This document shows positions 1 through 10,758 of a stretch of 64,000 bases of DNA, one piece after another. The stretch comes from Bacillus vallismortis (lineage in GTDB: Bacteria; Bacillota; Bacilli; Bacillales; Bacillaceae): NCBI RefSeq assembly GCF_040784915.1, contig NZ_CP160797.1, positions 635,001 through 699,000 on the forward strand, read 5' to 3'. Made by a program: the position numbers and the translations under genes. Below the pieces are notes generated by a model. The model saw only the letters and a program-made list of their open reading frames with translations. It ran no database searches and was not told the DNA's origin. Each line of letters starts with the position of its first letter. Positions within the stretch are counted from its first letter, which is position 1.

Positions 1-1
1 T

Positions 2-415
2 ATCAACAGGCATAAACGGCCTCAGCCGAGAGTAAGCATCGGCAGATTATGCTCGAATGTTCAGCGGGCAGCTTTAAATGATATTAGTGACGGATTAGCA
101 AGTGAATTAAATGAGATTGCGGAAGCCAGCTGTGTTTCAATTGAAATCGATGAAAGCATGCTGCCAGTCCATTCTGACTTGCCTAAGCTCCATCATAACT
201 GGAAAGAGTGGGCTTTGTTTGGCGGTGAGGATTTTGAGCTGACAGGGACGGTTTCAAAGGAGGAATGGGAAGTGTTGAAGCAAGAGTGCGAAACACGTCA
301 ACTGCCCATTACAAAGATTGGTCATGTCAGAGAAAAAACTGAATCCAACGTGATCCTAAAAACAGATAAAACATCAAAGATCATAGAAAAAAAAGGATAT
401 AATCATTTTAAATAA
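2..415 (+). CDS. thiL: Thiamine-monophosphate kinase, 3' part only
   Basis: This is the C-terminal 137 residues of ThiL; the start lies before the window. ThiL phosphorylates thiamine monophosphate to thiamine pyrophosphate with ATP, the last step of cofactor synthesis. The visible part has the AIR-synthase-like C-terminal half, with NDISDGLASE followed by WALFGGEDFELTGTV, the usual substrate/ATP-pocket segments of the family. The reading frame is open from base 2. It ends 14 bases before tsaE, which suggests one transcript with the t6A genes that follow. The order thiL-tsaE-tsaB-rimI-tsaD is that of B. subtilis. Confidence 0.93.
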   Translation: MNRHKRPQPRVSIGRLCSNVQRAALNDISDGLASELNEIAEASCVSIEIDESMLPVHSDLPKLHHNWKEWALFGGEDFELTGTVSKEEWEVLKQECETRQLPITKIGHVREKTESNVILKTDKTSKIIEKKGYNHFK

Positions 416-429
416 GACGGGTGACTCGT

Positions 430-906
430 GTGAAGCAATTAAAGTGGAGAACTGTAAATCCTGAAGATACAAAAGCGATTGCTAAGCTGACGGCATCGTT
501 TGCTAAACCGGGAGACGTCCTGACATTAGAGGGCGATTTAGGGGCCGGAAAAACGACTTTTACGAAAGGTTTTGCGGAAGGACTTGGAATTACACGTGTT
601 GTAAACAGTCCGACTTTTACAATTATAAAAGAATATAACGATGGCACACTTCCTCTTTATCATATGGATGTGTATAGAATGGAAGATGAAAGTGAGGATT
701 TGGGACTTGACGAATATTTTCACGGACAAGGTGTCTGCCTCGTTGAATGGGCTCATTTAATTGAAGAGCAGCTTCCGAAGGAGCGACTGCAGATTGTCAT
801 TAAAAGAGCAGGCGATGATGAGCGGGAAATTACCTTTACTGCTGACGGGAATCGGTATGAAATGCTTTGTGAGGAGATAAGTGGACATGACAATATTAGC
901 AATTGA
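430..906 (+). CDS. tsaE: tRNA t6A biosynthesis ATPase TsaE (YdiB)
   Basis: TsaE is the small ATPase that drives turnover of the TsaB-TsaD complex when threonylcarbamoyl is put on adenosine 37 of ANN-decoding tRNAs. The P-loop GDLGAGKTTF lies near residues 36-45 and NSPTFTIIKEY follows as the switch region. The frame is open from a GTG at 421, but the GTG at 430 gives the usual 158 residues and has GGGTG 6 bases upstream, so it is preferred. The 3' end overlaps tsaB by 20 bases, consistent with translational coupling. Confidence 0.95.
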   Translation: MKQLKWRTVNPEDTKAIAKLTASFAKPGDVLTLEGDLGAGKTTFTKGFAEGLGITRVVNSPTFTIIKEYNDGTLPLYHMDVYRMEDESEDLGLDEYFHGQGVCLVEWAHLIEEQLPKERLQIVIKRAGDDEREITFTADGNRYEMLCEEISGHDNISN

Positions 907-1576
907 TACATCAAATTATACGTTGGGCATTGCGCTGCTTCGAGAAGACACCGTCATAGCAGAACACATTACATATTTGAAAAAGAACCACTCTGTAAGA
1001 GCGATGCCTGCTGTTCATTCATTGCTGAAGGATTGTGAGATGACACCGCAGGATCTTTCTAAAATTGTGGTTGCGAAAGGACCTGGTTCATACACAGGAG
1101 TCAGGATTGGCGTGACGCTCGCAAAAACGCTTGCCTGGTCTTTACACATTCCGATTACTGCTGTATCAAGCCTTGAGGCGCTTTCGGCAAATGGACGGCA
1201 TTTTGACGGGCTGATCAGCCCTATCTTTGATGCCAGACGTGGACAGGTGTATACAGGTCTGTATGAATACAAAAACGGGCTTTTGGTTCAAGTTGTTCCT
1301 GATCAAAATGTGATGCTGGCCGATTGGCTGGAGATGCTAAAAGAAAAAGAACGCCCTGTTTTGTTTTTAGGTCATGATACTTCCATTCACAAGCAGATGA
1401 TAGAGGATGTGCTTGGACCAAAAGGAATCATTGGAGCTGCTGCTCAGCATAACCCGCGTCCTTCAGAATTGGGTTTTCTAGGGGCGGAAAAAGAAGCAGC
1501 TGATGTTCACGGCCTTGTCCCGGAATACTTGCGGCTGGCGGAAGCTGAAGCGAAATGGATTGAAAGTCAAAAGTAG
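887..1576 (+). CDS. tsaB: tRNA t6A biosynthesis protein TsaB (YdiC)
   Basis: TsaB is the non-catalytic partner that dimerises with TsaD in t6A synthesis and has a degraded ASKHA (actin-like ATPase) fold. It opens with ILAIDTSNYTLGIAL and carries VVAKGPGSYTGVRIGV, the most conserved TsaB segment. The ATG at 887 gives 229 residues and sits 10 bases after GAGGAG at 871; a GTG at 881 is a less likely start. It overlaps tsaE and is followed after 9 bases by rimI. Confidence 0.95.
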   Translation: MTILAIDTSNYTLGIALLREDTVIAEHITYLKKNHSVRAMPAVHSLLKDCEMTPQDLSKIVVAKGPGSYTGVRIGVTLAKTLAWSLHIPITAVSSLEALSANGRHFDGLISPIFDARRGQVYTGLYEYKNGLLVQVVPDQNVMLADWLEMLKEKERPVLFLGHDTSIHKQMIEDVLGPKGIIGAAAQHNPRPSELGFLGAEKEAADVHGLVPEYLRLAEAEAKWIESQK

Positions 1577-1585
1577 GGGGATAGG

Positions 1586-2041
1586 ATGAAAACAAAAGCA
1601 GCGGTTAGAAACATGCGGCATGATGATATTGATCACGTATACGAAATCGAAACATCCTCCTTTACGTCTCCGTGGACAAAGGATTCGTTTTACCATGAGC
1701 TGGTGGAAAATCCGTATGCTCATTATCTCGTGATTGAAAAGAACGGCCATGTTGCTGGGTATTGCGGGATTTGGATTGTGATGGACGATGCGCAAATTAC
1801 GAATATCGCGATCAAACCGGAGTATCGCGGCCAGTCTTTAGGAGAAACGCTTTTTCGCTCAGCGATGGAACTGTGCAAAGAAAAAGACGCAAGGCGGCTT
1901 TCGCTTGAAGTGAGGGTTTCTAATCATCCTGCTCAAGGCTTATATAAAAAGTTCGGGATGCAGCCCGGCGGAATAAGAAAGAACTATTATACTGATAACG
2001 GGGAAGATGCGTTAATTATGTGGGTGACGATAAATGAGTGA
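1586..2041 (+). CDS. rimI: Ribosomal-protein-S18-alanine N-acetyltransferase type GNAT (YdiD)
   Basis: A 151-residue GNAT acetyltransferase. The acetyl-CoA loop is visible as [19 protein letters not shown] (the R-x-x-G-x-G/A type loop) near residues 71-89, and the C-terminal [13 protein letters not shown] is the usual second CoA motif. The family name comes from N-terminal acetylation of ribosomal protein S18 in E. coli; the substrate in Bacillus is not shown by sequence. It overlaps tsaD by 8 bases, and rimI is often found inside t6A clusters. The RBS AGGGGGATAGG precedes the ATG. Confidence 0.92.
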   Translation: MKTKAAVRNMRHDDIDHVYEIETSSFTSPWTKDSFYHELVENPYAHYLVIEKNGHVAGYCGIWIVMDDAQITNIAIKPEYRGQSLGETLFRSAMELCKEKDARRLSLEVRVSNHPAQGLYKKFGMQPGGIRKNYYTDNGEDALIMWVTINE

Positions 2042-3074
2042 GCAAAAAGAGACTTACGTATTAGGAATTGAAACAAGCTGTGATGAAACGGCGGCAGCAA
2101 TTGTGAAAAACGGTAAAGAAATCATTTCGAACGTAGTGGCCTCTCAAATTGAAAGCCATAAGCGCTTTGGAGGCGTTGTTCCGGAAATTGCTTCAAGACA
2201 TCATGTTGAGCAGATTACTTTGGTCATAGAAGAGGCTTTTCGTAAAGCTGACATGACGTATAGTGATATTGACGCGATTGCAGTAACTGAAGGTCCGGGA
2301 TTGGTGGGAGCGCTTCTTATCGGAGTGAACGCTGCTAAAGCATTGAGCTTTGCGCATAACATTCCGTTAATTGGCGTCCATCATATAGCCGGTCATATAT
2401 ACGCGAATCGTCTTGTAGAAGAGATCGTGTTTCCGGCATTGGCATTGGTCGTTTCAGGGGGCCATACGGAATTGGTCTATATGAAGGAACACGGATCATT
2501 TGAAGTCATTGGGGAAACGCTCGATGATGCAGCGGGTGAAGCTTATGACAAGGTGGCGCGAACAATGGGACTGCCGTATCCGGGCGGACCGCAAATTGAT
2601 AAGCTTGCTGAAAAAGGGAATGGCAATATTCCGCTTCCTCGGGCATGGCTTGAAGAAGGCTCTTACAATTTCAGCTTCAGCGGGTTGAAGTCTGCCGTGA
2701 TTAATACGCTTCATAATGCGTCTCAAAAAGGACAGGAGATTGCTCCGGAAGATTTGTCTGCCAGTTTCCAAAATAGCGTAATTGATGTCTTGGTGACGAA
2801 AACGGCGCGTGCGGCAAAGGAATATGGTGTTAAACAGGTCCTTTTAGCTGGTGGAGTAGCTGCAAACAGAGGACTCAGAGCAGCACTAGAAAAGGAATTT
2901 GCACAGCATGAAGGTATTGCGCTTGTCATTCCTCCGTTAGCGTTGTGTACGGATAATGCTGCGATGATTGCTGCGGCTGGTACCATTGCTTTTGAGAAGG
3001 GGATTCGCGGTTCATATGATATGAATGGCCAGCCTGGCCTTGAATTGACTTCTTATCAAAGTCTCACGATATAA
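2034..3074 (+). CDS. tsaD: tRNA N6-adenosine threonylcarbamoyltransferase TsaD (Gcp/YdiE)
   Basis: TsaD is the catalytic subunit that transfers the threonylcarbamoyl group to tRNA A37. Its 346 residues are normal length. It shows the ASKHA nucleotide motif [14 protein letters not shown] near the start, the metal-binding histidine pair in [21 protein letters not shown], and [15 protein letters not shown] toward the end. It is the last gene of the thiL-tsaEB-rimI-tsaD cluster. A short hairpin with a T-run overlaps its stop codon. The 226-base space after it holds a dense group of DnaA boxes. Confidence 0.97.
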   Translation: MSEQKETYVLGIETSCDETAAAIVKNGKEIISNVVASQIESHKRFGGVVPEIASRHHVEQITLVIEEAFRKADMTYSDIDAIAVTEGPGLVGALLIGVNAAKALSFAHNIPLIGVHHIAGHIYANRLVEEIVFPALALVVSGGHTELVYMKEHGSFEVIGETLDDAAGEAYDKVARTMGLPYPGGPQIDKLAEKGNGNIPLPRAWLEEGSYNFSFSGLKSAVINTLHNASQKGQEIAPEDLSASFQNSVIDVLVTKTARAAKEYGVKQVLLAGGVAANRGLRAALEKEFAQHEGIALVIPPLALCTDNAAMIAAAGTIAFEKGIRGSYDMNGQPGLELTSYQSLTI

Positions 3075-3090
3075 TGGCGTGAGGCTTTTT
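3057..3090 (+). terminator. Terminator of the thiL-tsaD cluster
   Basis: CTCACG at 3063 pairs with CGTGAG at 3078, flanked by extra pairs, and is followed by TTTTT. The hairpin includes the tsaD stop codon. Confidence 0.6.
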
Positions 3091-3117
3091 ATCTTTTATT
3101 AACAGATAATTCTCAAT

Positions 3118-3267
3118 TTATCCACATGTCTGTGAGTAATTATGGAGATATAGATGGATAAAGGGCTGAAGACACTGTTAATAAAGTGGATAAATTCAGA
3201 ATATTTTGTGGATAATGTGTATAAAGCGCTTACTTTGTTTGCCTAAAAGGTTATTTTCTGTGGATAA
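3118..3267. promoter_or_regulatory. Cluster of DnaA boxes between tsaD and ydiF
   Basis: Three perfect DnaA boxes (TTATCCACA or its complement) lie at 3118-3126, 3207-3215 and 3259-3267. One-mismatch boxes lie at 3185-3193 (AGTGGATAA) and 3216-3224 (TGTGTATAA), and a two-mismatch box at 3153-3161. Six boxes in 150 bases of intergenic DNA is far above chance. B. subtilis is known to have several DnaA-binding clusters away from oriC, and from memory one is next to gcp (tsaD). The group probably binds DnaA and tunes replication initiation. Confidence 0.85.
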
Positions 3268-3300
3268 AAAGCACCTCAAAAAAGAGGTGCTTGACTTTTT
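3266..3300. terminator. Bidirectional terminator tsaD/ydiF
   Basis: AGCACCTC at 3270-3277 pairs with GAGGTGCT at 3284-3291, with an A-run before and a T-run after. It can stop transcription from both directions and lies directly at the ydiF stop. Confidence 0.85.
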
Positions 3301-5229
3301 TTAAGCTTCTTCTGTGGATAGTTCTTCCCATTCGGATAAAAGAATCTCCAGCTCCTGATTGAGTTTCTCGTTTTCTGCATGGATGTCTTGTACCTTTTCG
3401 TGATCTTTAAAGACTTCCGGGTCACAAAGCAATTCATCATTGCGGCTGATGTTTTCTTCAATGGTTTGAACAGTGGTTTCAATTTCTTCAATCCGCCGGA
3501 GCCGTTGGCGTTCTTTCTTTTTCCATTCTTTTTCTTCTTCGTAGGAACGTTTGGAGTCAGACTTTACCGTGGCGGGCGTTTTTTCTGTTTCCTCTTGCTG
3601 ATTCATTTTCTCCAGTTCAAGCTGTTCTGTTTTTTTCTCCGTATAATAATCGTAATCGCCCAGATATTCTTCTATATGGTTTGAAGATAGCTCCAAGACT
3701 CTTGTGGCGATTCTGTTAATAAAATACCTGTCATGTGAGACAAATAACAATGTGCCTGGATAATCAATCAGCGCGTTTTCGAGAACTTCTTTGCTATCTA
3801 AGTCCAGATGGTTTGTCGGTTCATCAAGGATGAGAAAATTCGCTTTTTGAAGCATCAGCTTAGCAAGGGCCACTCTTGCTTTTTCACCCCCGCTCAGTGA
3901 ATGCACGGGTTTCAATACATCATCTCCGGAAAACAAGAAGTTCCCGAGACAAGTTCTGATTTCTTTTTCCGGAAGCCCGGGGTACTCATCCCACAGCTCA
4001 TCAAGGACACGTTTGGAGGAAGTCAGCTCAGCCTGCTCCTGATCATAGTAGCCGACACTGACATTCGAGCCGTATGAGATCGTTCCTTGATCTGGCTTCA
4101 GGGTGTCCATTAATGTTTTCAGCAATGTCGATTTACCGATCCCGTTTGGGCCGACAAGCGCGGCGCTTTCTCCTCTTGTGAGCATGAAAGACACTTCTTT
4201 TAAAAGCGGCGGCTGGTTTTCATAGCTGATTGTGAGATCTTGAACACGCAGGACTTCGTTTCCGCTCTGTTTTGTAATATCAAAATGAAAGTTTGCGGAT
4301 TTTTCATCGCCGAGCGGTTTTGCCTTGACTTCCATTCGGTCAAGCTGCTTTCGGCGGCTTTGCGCTCTTTTTGTGGTAGAGGCTCTTGCCAGATTTCGGT
4401 CTACGAAGTCCTGGAGCTTTGCGATTTCATCCTGCTGCTTTTCATACACTTTAAGATCTTTTTCATATTGCACGGCTTTTTGGTCGAGATAAGCGCTGTA
4501 GTTGCCGTGATACTTTTTACTTTCCGCTCTAGATACCTCGTATACTTGGTTTACCACTTTGTCCAAAAAGTAGCGGTCATGAGAAACGATGAGAATGGCG
4601 CCTGAATAGCCCTGCAAATAATGTTCAAGCCAGGTTAGTGTATCAATATCGAGATGGTTTGTCGGCTCATCAAGAATGAGCAAATCAGGCTGTGTTAACA
4701 GAAGCTTGCCTAGGGCCAGTCTTGTTTTCTGGCCTCCGCTGAGGCTTTGCACCTGTGTAGAATCGTCAAAATGGCTGAAGCCGAGGCCATGCAGCACAGA
4801 TCTGACATCCGCTTCATATTGATAGCCGCCTTTATCTTTGAAATCCTGCTGAAGCCGGTCATAGGTTTTCATGATGCTTTCCAATTCATCGGGATCAGCT
4901 GCCGCCATTTTTTCTTCCATAGCCCGCATTTCCTTTTCCATTGCTTTTAAGTGGTCAAAAACAGTCAGCAGCTCTTCTTTTATGGTAAGCTTAGAATCCA
5001 AGCCCGTATGCTGGGCGAGATATCCCATTGTAATATCTTTCGGTTTAATGACTTCGCCCTTTTCGTATGATAGCTGGCCTGCGATAATTTTAAGCAACGT
5101 AGATTTTCCCGCACCATTTCTACCTACAATGGCGATGCGATCACGATTTCTGACTTCCAGCTTTATATTGTTTAAAATAGTATCAGCACCAAATGATTTG
5201 GACAGCTGATTAACTTGTAAGATCATCAT
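3301..5229 (-). CDS. ydiF: ABC-F family ATPase YdiF
   Basis: A 642-residue soluble protein with two ATP-binding cassettes and no membrane domain, typical of ABC-F factors that act on the ribosome. Cassette 1 has GRNGAGKST and signature LSGGQKTRLALG; cassette 2 has GPNGIGKST and LSGGEKARVALA; both have ILDEPTNHLD Walker B motifs. The linker between them is rich in charged residues and the C-terminal 100 residues form a predicted coiled coil (EEEKEWKKKERQRLRR). The exact role of YdiF is unknown to me; family members include translation factors and antibiotic-protection proteins. It is transcribed alone, against its neighbours. Confidence 0.93.
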   Translation of the reverse strand: MMILQVNQLSKSFGADTILNNIKLEVRNRDRIAIVGRNGAGKSTLLKIIAGQLSYEKGEVIKPKDITMGYLAQHTGLDSKLTIKEELLTVFDHLKAMEKEMRAMEEKMAAADPDELESIMKTYDRLQQDFKDKGGYQYEADVRSVLHGLGFSHFDDSTQVQSLSGGQKTRLALGKLLLTQPDLLILDEPTNHLDIDTLTWLEHYLQGYSGAILIVSHDRYFLDKVVNQVYEVSRAESKKYHGNYSAYLDQKAVQYEKDLKVYEKQQDEIAKLQDFVDRNLARASTTKRAQSRRKQLDRMEVKAKPLGDEKSANFHFDITKQSGNEVLRVQDLTISYENQPPLLKEVSFMLTRGESAALVGPNGIGKSTLLKTLMDTLKPDQGTISYGSNVSVGYYDQEQAELTSSKRVLDELWDEYPGLPEKEIRTCLGNFLFSGDDVLKPVHSLSGGEKARVALAKLMLQKANFLILDEPTNHLDLDSKEVLENALIDYPGTLLFVSHDRYFINRIATRVLELSSNHIEEYLGDYDYYTEKKTEQLELEKMNQQEETEKTPATVKSDSKRSYEEEKEWKKKERQRLRRIEEIETTVQTIEENISRNDELLCDPEVFKDHEKVQDIHAENEKLNQELEILLSEWEELSTEEA

Positions 5230-5354
5230 ATTATTTCACCTCTGCTATAATAAGTTAAGTGTAGCTTATGAATCAGAAGTCAGCAAACAATACATTGGCC
5301 GAATAAGACATAGAGAAGAAAATAGTGTATGATCTTTTTAAGGAGAGTTTTAAT

Positions 5355-5867
5355 ATGAATGGATTTTCTCATTTTAATGAACAGGGAAGAGCCCAGATGG
5401 TGGATATAAGCGAAAAATCTTCGACTGTCCGTACTGCGGCGGCTGTTTCAAGCGTACACATGAAGAATGAAGTGTACGAGAAAATACAAAGTCACGATAT
5501 CGGCAAAGGAGATGTACTGGCTGTTGCACAAGTGGCAGGCATTATGGCGGCAAAGCAAACGTCCAATATCATTCCGATGTGCCATCCGCTTTCACTGAGC
5601 GGAGTAGATATATCGTTCGACTGGAAAATAAAAGAAAAAGAAGTTATACTTCATATAAAAGCACAGGTCAAAACGAAAGGGAGTACAGGTGTGGAAATGG
5701 AAGCGCTCACTTCTGCATCGGTGTGCGCTCTTACCGTTTACGATATGTGCAAGGCCCTTGATAAGGGGATGGTCATCGGCCCTACTTTCTTGCTGGAAAA
5801 GACAGGCGGGAAAAACGGTGACTTTAAAAGAGAACTATCCGAGTATAATTTGGAGGACCAAAAATGA
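5355..5867 (+). CDS. moaC: Cyclic pyranopterin monophosphate synthase MoaC (YdiG)
   Basis: MoaC makes cyclic pyranopterin monophosphate from the MoaA product in molybdenum-cofactor synthesis. The 170 residues include [14 protein letters not shown], the conserved [14 protein letters not shown] pocket, and [29 protein letters not shown], the hallmark of the family. The ATG at 5355 follows AAGGAGAG with good spacing; upstream in-frame codons from 5325 are not needed. Its last 4 bases overlap rex, so the two are coupled. Confidence 0.95.
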   Translation: MNGFSHFNEQGRAQMVDISEKSSTVRTAAAVSSVHMKNEVYEKIQSHDIGKGDVLAVAQVAGIMAAKQTSNIIPMCHPLSLSGVDISFDWKIKEKEVILHIKAQVKTKGSTGVEMEALTSASVCALTVYDMCKALDKGMVIGPTFLLEKTGGKNGDFKRELSEYNLEDQK

Positions 5868-6511
5868 ATAAGGATCAATCAAAAATTCCGCAGGCGACGG
5901 CAAAAAGGCTGCCGCTTTACTATCGCTTTTTAAAGAATCTGCATGCGTCAGGAAAACAGCGTGTATCTTCCGCTGAACTCAGTGATGCCGTAAAGGTTGA
6001 TTCTGCCACGATTCGCAGGGATTTTTCCTATTTTGGAGCTCTTGGCAAAAAAGGATATGGATATAACGTGGATTATTTGCTGTCTTTTTTCCGCAAAACG
6101 CTTGATCAGGATGAGATGACAGACGTCATCTTGATTGGTGTCGGGAACTTGGGCACGGCATTTCTTCACTATAATTTCACAAAAAATAATAACACAAAAA
6201 TTTCTATGGCTTTTGATATAAATGAGAGTAAAATAGGAACTGAGGTAGGCGGCGTGCCCGTCTATAACCTTAATGACCTTGAACAGTACGTAAAAAATGA
6301 ATCAGTTGCCATTCTAACAGTGCCAGCAGTTGCTGCTCAGCCTATTACAGACAGATTAGTCGCGTTAGGAATCAAGGGTATTCTTAACTTTACGCCGGCC
6401 CGCTTGAATGTGCCGGAACACATTCGAATTCATCATATAGATTTAGCTGTAGAGCTTCAATCACTGGTTTATTTCTTGAAGCATTATTCAGTTTTGGAGG
6501 AAATCGAATAG
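5864..6511 (+). CDS. rex: Redox-sensing transcriptional repressor Rex (YdiH)
   Basis: Rex senses the NADH/NAD+ ratio and represses fermentation and anaerobic respiration genes. The 215 residues have an N-terminal winged helix ([24 protein letters not shown]) and a Rossmann domain starting at [12 protein letters not shown] with the G-x-G-x-x-G dinucleotide loop, ending in a swapped C-terminal helix. It overlaps moaC by 4 bases and is followed after 21 bases by tatAy. No Rex operator was seen in the immediate upstream DNA. Confidence 0.96.
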   Translation: MNKDQSKIPQATAKRLPLYYRFLKNLHASGKQRVSSAELSDAVKVDSATIRRDFSYFGALGKKGYGYNVDYLLSFFRKTLDQDEMTDVILIGVGNLGTAFLHYNFTKNNNTKISMAFDINESKIGTEVGGVPVYNLNDLEQYVKNESVAILTVPAVAAQPITDRLVALGIKGILNFTPARLNVPEHIRIHHIDLAVELQSLVYFLKHYSVLEEIE

Positions 6512-6532
6512 AGGGAAAGGAGGAGCCCACAT

Positions 6533-6706
6533 ATGCCGATCGGTCCTGGAAGCCTTGCTGTTATCGCAATCGTTGCTTTAATTATCTTCGGTCCTAAAAA
6601 GCTGCCTGAACTGGGGAAAGCAGCGGGAGACACACTTCGTGAATTCAAAAACGCTACTAAAGGATTAACGAGTGATGAAGAGGAAAAAAAGAAAGAAGAT
6701 CAGTAG
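6533..6706 (+). CDS. tatAy: Sec-independent translocase subunit TatAy (YdiI)
   Basis: A 57-residue protein with one N-terminal transmembrane helix ([15 protein letters not shown]), the hinge [14 protein letters not shown], an amphipathic helix and a charged tail (EEEKKKEDQ). This is the minimal TatA layout of Gram-positive bacteria. TatAy forms the pore part of the TatAy-TatCy system, which in B. subtilis exports the folded proteins EfeB and others. The RBS AAAGGAGGAG lies before the ATG. tatCy starts 6 bases after its stop. Confidence 0.95.
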   Translation: MPIGPGSLAVIAIVALIIFGPKKLPELGKAAGDTLREFKNATKGLTSDEEEKKKEDQ

Positions 6707-6712
6707 GTTAGG

Positions 6713-7456
6713 GTGACACGAATGAATGTGAATCAAATGTCGCTGCTGGAGCATATTGCTGAGCTTCGAAAACGATTGCTGGTTGTGGCGCTGGCGTTTG
6801 TCGTTTTTTTTATCGCGGGATTTTTCTTAGCGAAGCCGATTATTGTGTATCTGCAAAAAACAGATGAAGCGAAGGAGCTTACGCTTAACGCGTTTAACCT
6901 GACAGATCCGCTTTTTGTGTTTATGCAGTTTGCGTTTATCATCGGCATTGTTCTGACCTCCCCGGTTATTCTTTATCAGCTTTGGGCTTTTGTGAGTCCA
7001 GGCCTCTATGAGAAAGAGCGAAAAGTAACGCTCGGTTACATTCCGATCTCTGTTTTGTTGTTTTTAGCGGGCTTATCTTTTTCGTATTATATTTTATTTC
7101 CTTTTGTTGTTGATTTTATGAAGCGAATCTCTCAGGACTTGAATGTCAATCAGGTGATTGGGATTAATGAGTATTTTCATTTTCTTCTGCAGCTGACAAT
7201 TCCGTTCGGACTGTTGTTCCAAATGCCGGTCATTCTCATGTTTTTGACCAGGCTTGGAATTGTGACACCCATGTTCTTAGCGAAAATCAGAAAGTATGCG
7301 TATTTTGCGCTGCTTGTGATCGCTGCCCTGATTACGCCTCCTGAGCTTTTGTCTCATATGATGGTCACTGTTCCGCTGTTGATTTTATATGAAATCAGTA
7401 TTTTTATATCGAAGGCCGCCTATCGGAAAGCGCAGAAAAACAGCGCTTCCGACTAG
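6713..7456 (+). CDS. tatCy: Sec-independent translocase subunit TatCy (YdiJ)
   Basis: TatC is the membrane receptor for twin-arginine signal peptides. The 247 residues hold six transmembrane segments, the conserved SLLEHIAELRKRLL N-terminus, FVSPGLYEKERK in the first large loop and ITPPELLSHMMVTVPLLILYE near the end. The start is taken as GTG 6713, 6 bases after tatAy; ATG 6722 is in frame and possible. The C-terminus is slightly shorter than in strain 168 as I remember it. Confidence 0.95.
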   Translation: MTRMNVNQMSLLEHIAELRKRLLVVALAFVVFFIAGFFLAKPIIVYLQKTDEAKELTLNAFNLTDPLFVFMQFAFIIGIVLTSPVILYQLWAFVSPGLYEKERKVTLGYIPISVLLFLAGLSFSYYILFPFVVDFMKRISQDLNVNQVIGINEYFHFLLQLTIPFGLLFQMPVILMFLTRLGIVTPMFLAKIRKYAYFALLVIAALITPPELLSHMMVTVPLLILYEISIFISKAAYRKAQKNSASD

Positions 7457-7479
7457 GACGTGTCTTCCGGGCAATAATA

Positions 7480-7515
7480 AAAAATCCATTTCTCATACGG
7501 AGAAATGGATTTTCT
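7480..7515. terminator. Bidirectional terminator tatCy/ydiK
   Basis: AAAATCCATTTCTC pairs with GAGAAATGGATTTTC around the loop ATACG. It separates convergent tatCy and ydiK. Confidence 0.85.
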
Positions 7516-7707
7516 TTATTTCTGGTTCTTTTTGATTTTCAATGAAAAGGCGAACATCTTAAATGAAATGCTGATGTTGTAAGCGGCGAACACCATCAGC
7601 AGGATGGAGTAAAATGACCACATGCTGCCTGGCGAGCTTGCGGCAAGATAAGTAAAGATGCACCCTACGGCAAAATAGATCATTCCCCAAACTACCGGGT
7701 TTCTCAT
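7516..7707 (-). CDS. ydiK: Small membrane protein YdiK
   Basis: A 63-residue protein with two predicted transmembrane helices (WGMIYFAVGCIFTYLAA and FYSILLMVFAAYNISISF) and a basic tail (SLKIKKNQK). It matches YdiK of B. subtilis by sequence and position; no function is known to me. Its start overlaps the ydiL stop by 4 bases, so the two are co-translated. Confidence 0.8.
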   Translation of the reverse strand: MRNPVVWGMIYFAVGCIFTYLAASSPGSMWSFYSILLMVFAAYNISISFKMFAFSLKIKKNQK

Positions 7708-8438
7708 AGAAATAATCCTCCAATAATCAATTGCATTTGTGTGCTCTGCTGTTCAAGGTACTTTTGAACAGGTTCAAGCTGCATGATAACGACAAATGTA
7801 TTCATCATGACATGGGCGAAAATCGGCACCCATATCCGTTTTGTCCTCGCATACAAGAAGGCAAAGGTAAAGCCCATAGCTGTATAAAGAAGAAGATGCT
7901 TCAAATCAGCGTGAACAATACCGAAAATAATCGAGCTGAGCAGTGCTGCAAAAAAGAAATTCGTTTTTTCGTAAAGCGCCCCGAAAATGATTTTTCTGAA
8001 GAGGATTTCTTCTAATATAGGCCCGACGATAGAAGAAACGATAATCATGAGCGGGACTGCCTGAATGACTTTAAGAATGGCTTGTGTATTTTCTGATTCT
8101 CTTCCAATGCCGAATATATAATATTCAATAGAGCCTGCTATTCCTTGAGAGAAAAGGGCAATGAAAAAACCGGCTATCGCCCAAAGGATAGAAAGCCCGA
8201 CGGAGTCTTTCCGGCCGTTTCGCAACGTTGTCTTCGGAACCGTTCTTAGAATAAGCAGAACGACAATGAGACAGGCGATAAAGCTGATGACGGACCATAA
8301 TCCTTGTGCGTGCAGCATGTTTTCCTTGGTAGGCTGTCCTCCGGCATAACCGAATCTAAAGAACAAGGGAATCGCAATTATGTAGGAAAACTGCATAATG
8401 ATGTATGTCAAAATAATAAACCAATACTGTTTTCTCAA
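7704..8438 (-). CDS. ydiL: CPBP-family intramembrane metalloprotease YdiL
   Basis: A 244-residue polytopic protein with about seven hydrophobic segments. It carries the three CPBP (CAAX protease / bacteriocin-processing, Abi) motifs: EEILFR with the paired glutamates, FGIVHADLKH, and the final HVMMN. Family members cleave prenylated or membrane-bound peptides or give immunity to bacteriocins; the substrate of YdiL is not known from sequence. It is transcribed opposite to groESL and forms an operon with ydiK. Confidence 0.88.
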   Translation of the reverse strand: MRKQYWFIILTYIIMQFSYIIAIPLFFRFGYAGGQPTKENMLHAQGLWSVISFIACLIVVLLILRTVPKTTLRNGRKDSVGLSILWAIAGFFIALFSQGIAGSIEYYIFGIGRESENTQAILKVIQAVPLMIIVSSIVGPILEEILFRKIIFGALYEKTNFFFAALLSSIIFGIVHADLKHLLLYTAMGFTFAFLYARTKRIWVPIFAHVMMNTFVVIMQLEPVQKYLEQQSTQMQLIIGGLFL

Positions 8439-8573
8439 ATATATGTACTCCTTTGTTAAATGGGTTTCGTTCTCTACAGCTATTGTAACATAATCAGAAC
8501 GGGGGTGAAAAAGCTAAGGGATAAGGGTGCTGAAAAGAATCATGTAAGCGTGAAAATTTTTTTATCTTATCAC

Positions 8574-8602
8574 TTGAAATTGGAAGTGAGATTCTTTATT
8601 AT
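8574..8602 (+). promoter_or_regulatory. SigA promoter of groESL
   Basis: TTGAAA (8574-8579), 17-base spacer, TATTAT (8597-8602). The start point falls at the CIRCE element just downstream. Confidence 0.85.
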
Positions 8603-8612
8603 AAGAATTGTG

Positions 8613-8639
8613 TTAGCACTCTTTAGTGTTGAGTGCTAA
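8613..8639 (+). promoter_or_regulatory. CIRCE operator for HrcA
   Basis: TTAGCACTC, nine-base spacer, GAGTGCTAA: an exact CIRCE inverted repeat. HrcA binds it and represses groESL until heat stress titrates GroEL. Confidence 0.98.
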
Positions 8640-8674
8640 AATTACATATTCATACTATTGAGGAGGTTATTACA

Positions 8675-8959
8675 TTGTTAAAGCCATTAGGTGATCGCGT
8701 TGTCATTGAACTCGTAGAATCTGAAGAAAAAACTGCCAGCGGAATTGTGTTGCCGGATTCTGCAAAAGAAAAACCACAAGAAGGCAAAATCGTGGCAGCT
8801 GGTTCAGGTCGCGTGTTAGAAAGCGGAGAGCGCGTTGCTTTAGAAGTAAAAGAGGGCGACCGCATTATCTTCTCAAAATACGCAGGTACTGAAGTGAAAT
8901 ACGAAGGTACTGAATACTTAATCTTACGTGAAAGCGACATTTTAGCTGTTATCGGCTAA
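8675..8959 (+). CDS. groES: Co-chaperonin GroES
   Basis: GroES caps the GroEL chamber. The 94 residues start [19 protein letters not shown], include the mobile loop [18 protein letters not shown], and end with the roof and closing strand [15 protein letters not shown]. The start is a TTG at 8675 behind GAGGAGG at 8660, as in B. subtilis; reading back to 8633 would run into the CIRCE element. groEL follows after 46 bases. Confidence 0.98.
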   Translation: MLKPLGDRVVIELVESEEKTASGIVLPDSAKEKPQEGKIVAAGSGRVLESGERVALEVKEGDRIIFSKYAGTEVKYEGTEYLILRESDILAVIG

Positions 8960-8966
8960 TTCTTAA

Positions 8967-10643
<1,677 letters not shown>

Positions 10644-10668
10644 TAAGGGTTTTAAAACCTTGTTATAT
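10644..10668 (+). terminator. Hairpin directly after groEL
   Basis: AAGGGTTTTAAAACCTT forms an imperfect palindrome right after the stop codon. There is no T-run, so its strength as a terminator is doubtful. It would be brought by the island. Confidence 0.35.
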
Positions 10669-10696
10669 CAACGTCTAAAATGATAATACGCTTTTC

Positions 10697-10716
10697 TTGT
10701 CCTCGGATTTGTCCTC
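10697..10716. repeat. Paired TTGTCCTC repeats, left end
   Basis: TTGTCCTC occurs at 10697-10704 and 10709-10716, 12 bases apart. The same pair with the same spacing occurs near the right end (25888-25907). Short direct repeats set inside both ends, one helical turn apart, are typical of integrase arm-type binding sites. Confidence 0.6.
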
Positions 10717-10758
10717 GTTTTCTAAAAAACACCGAATCCATGACAAATGAAAAGCTAA

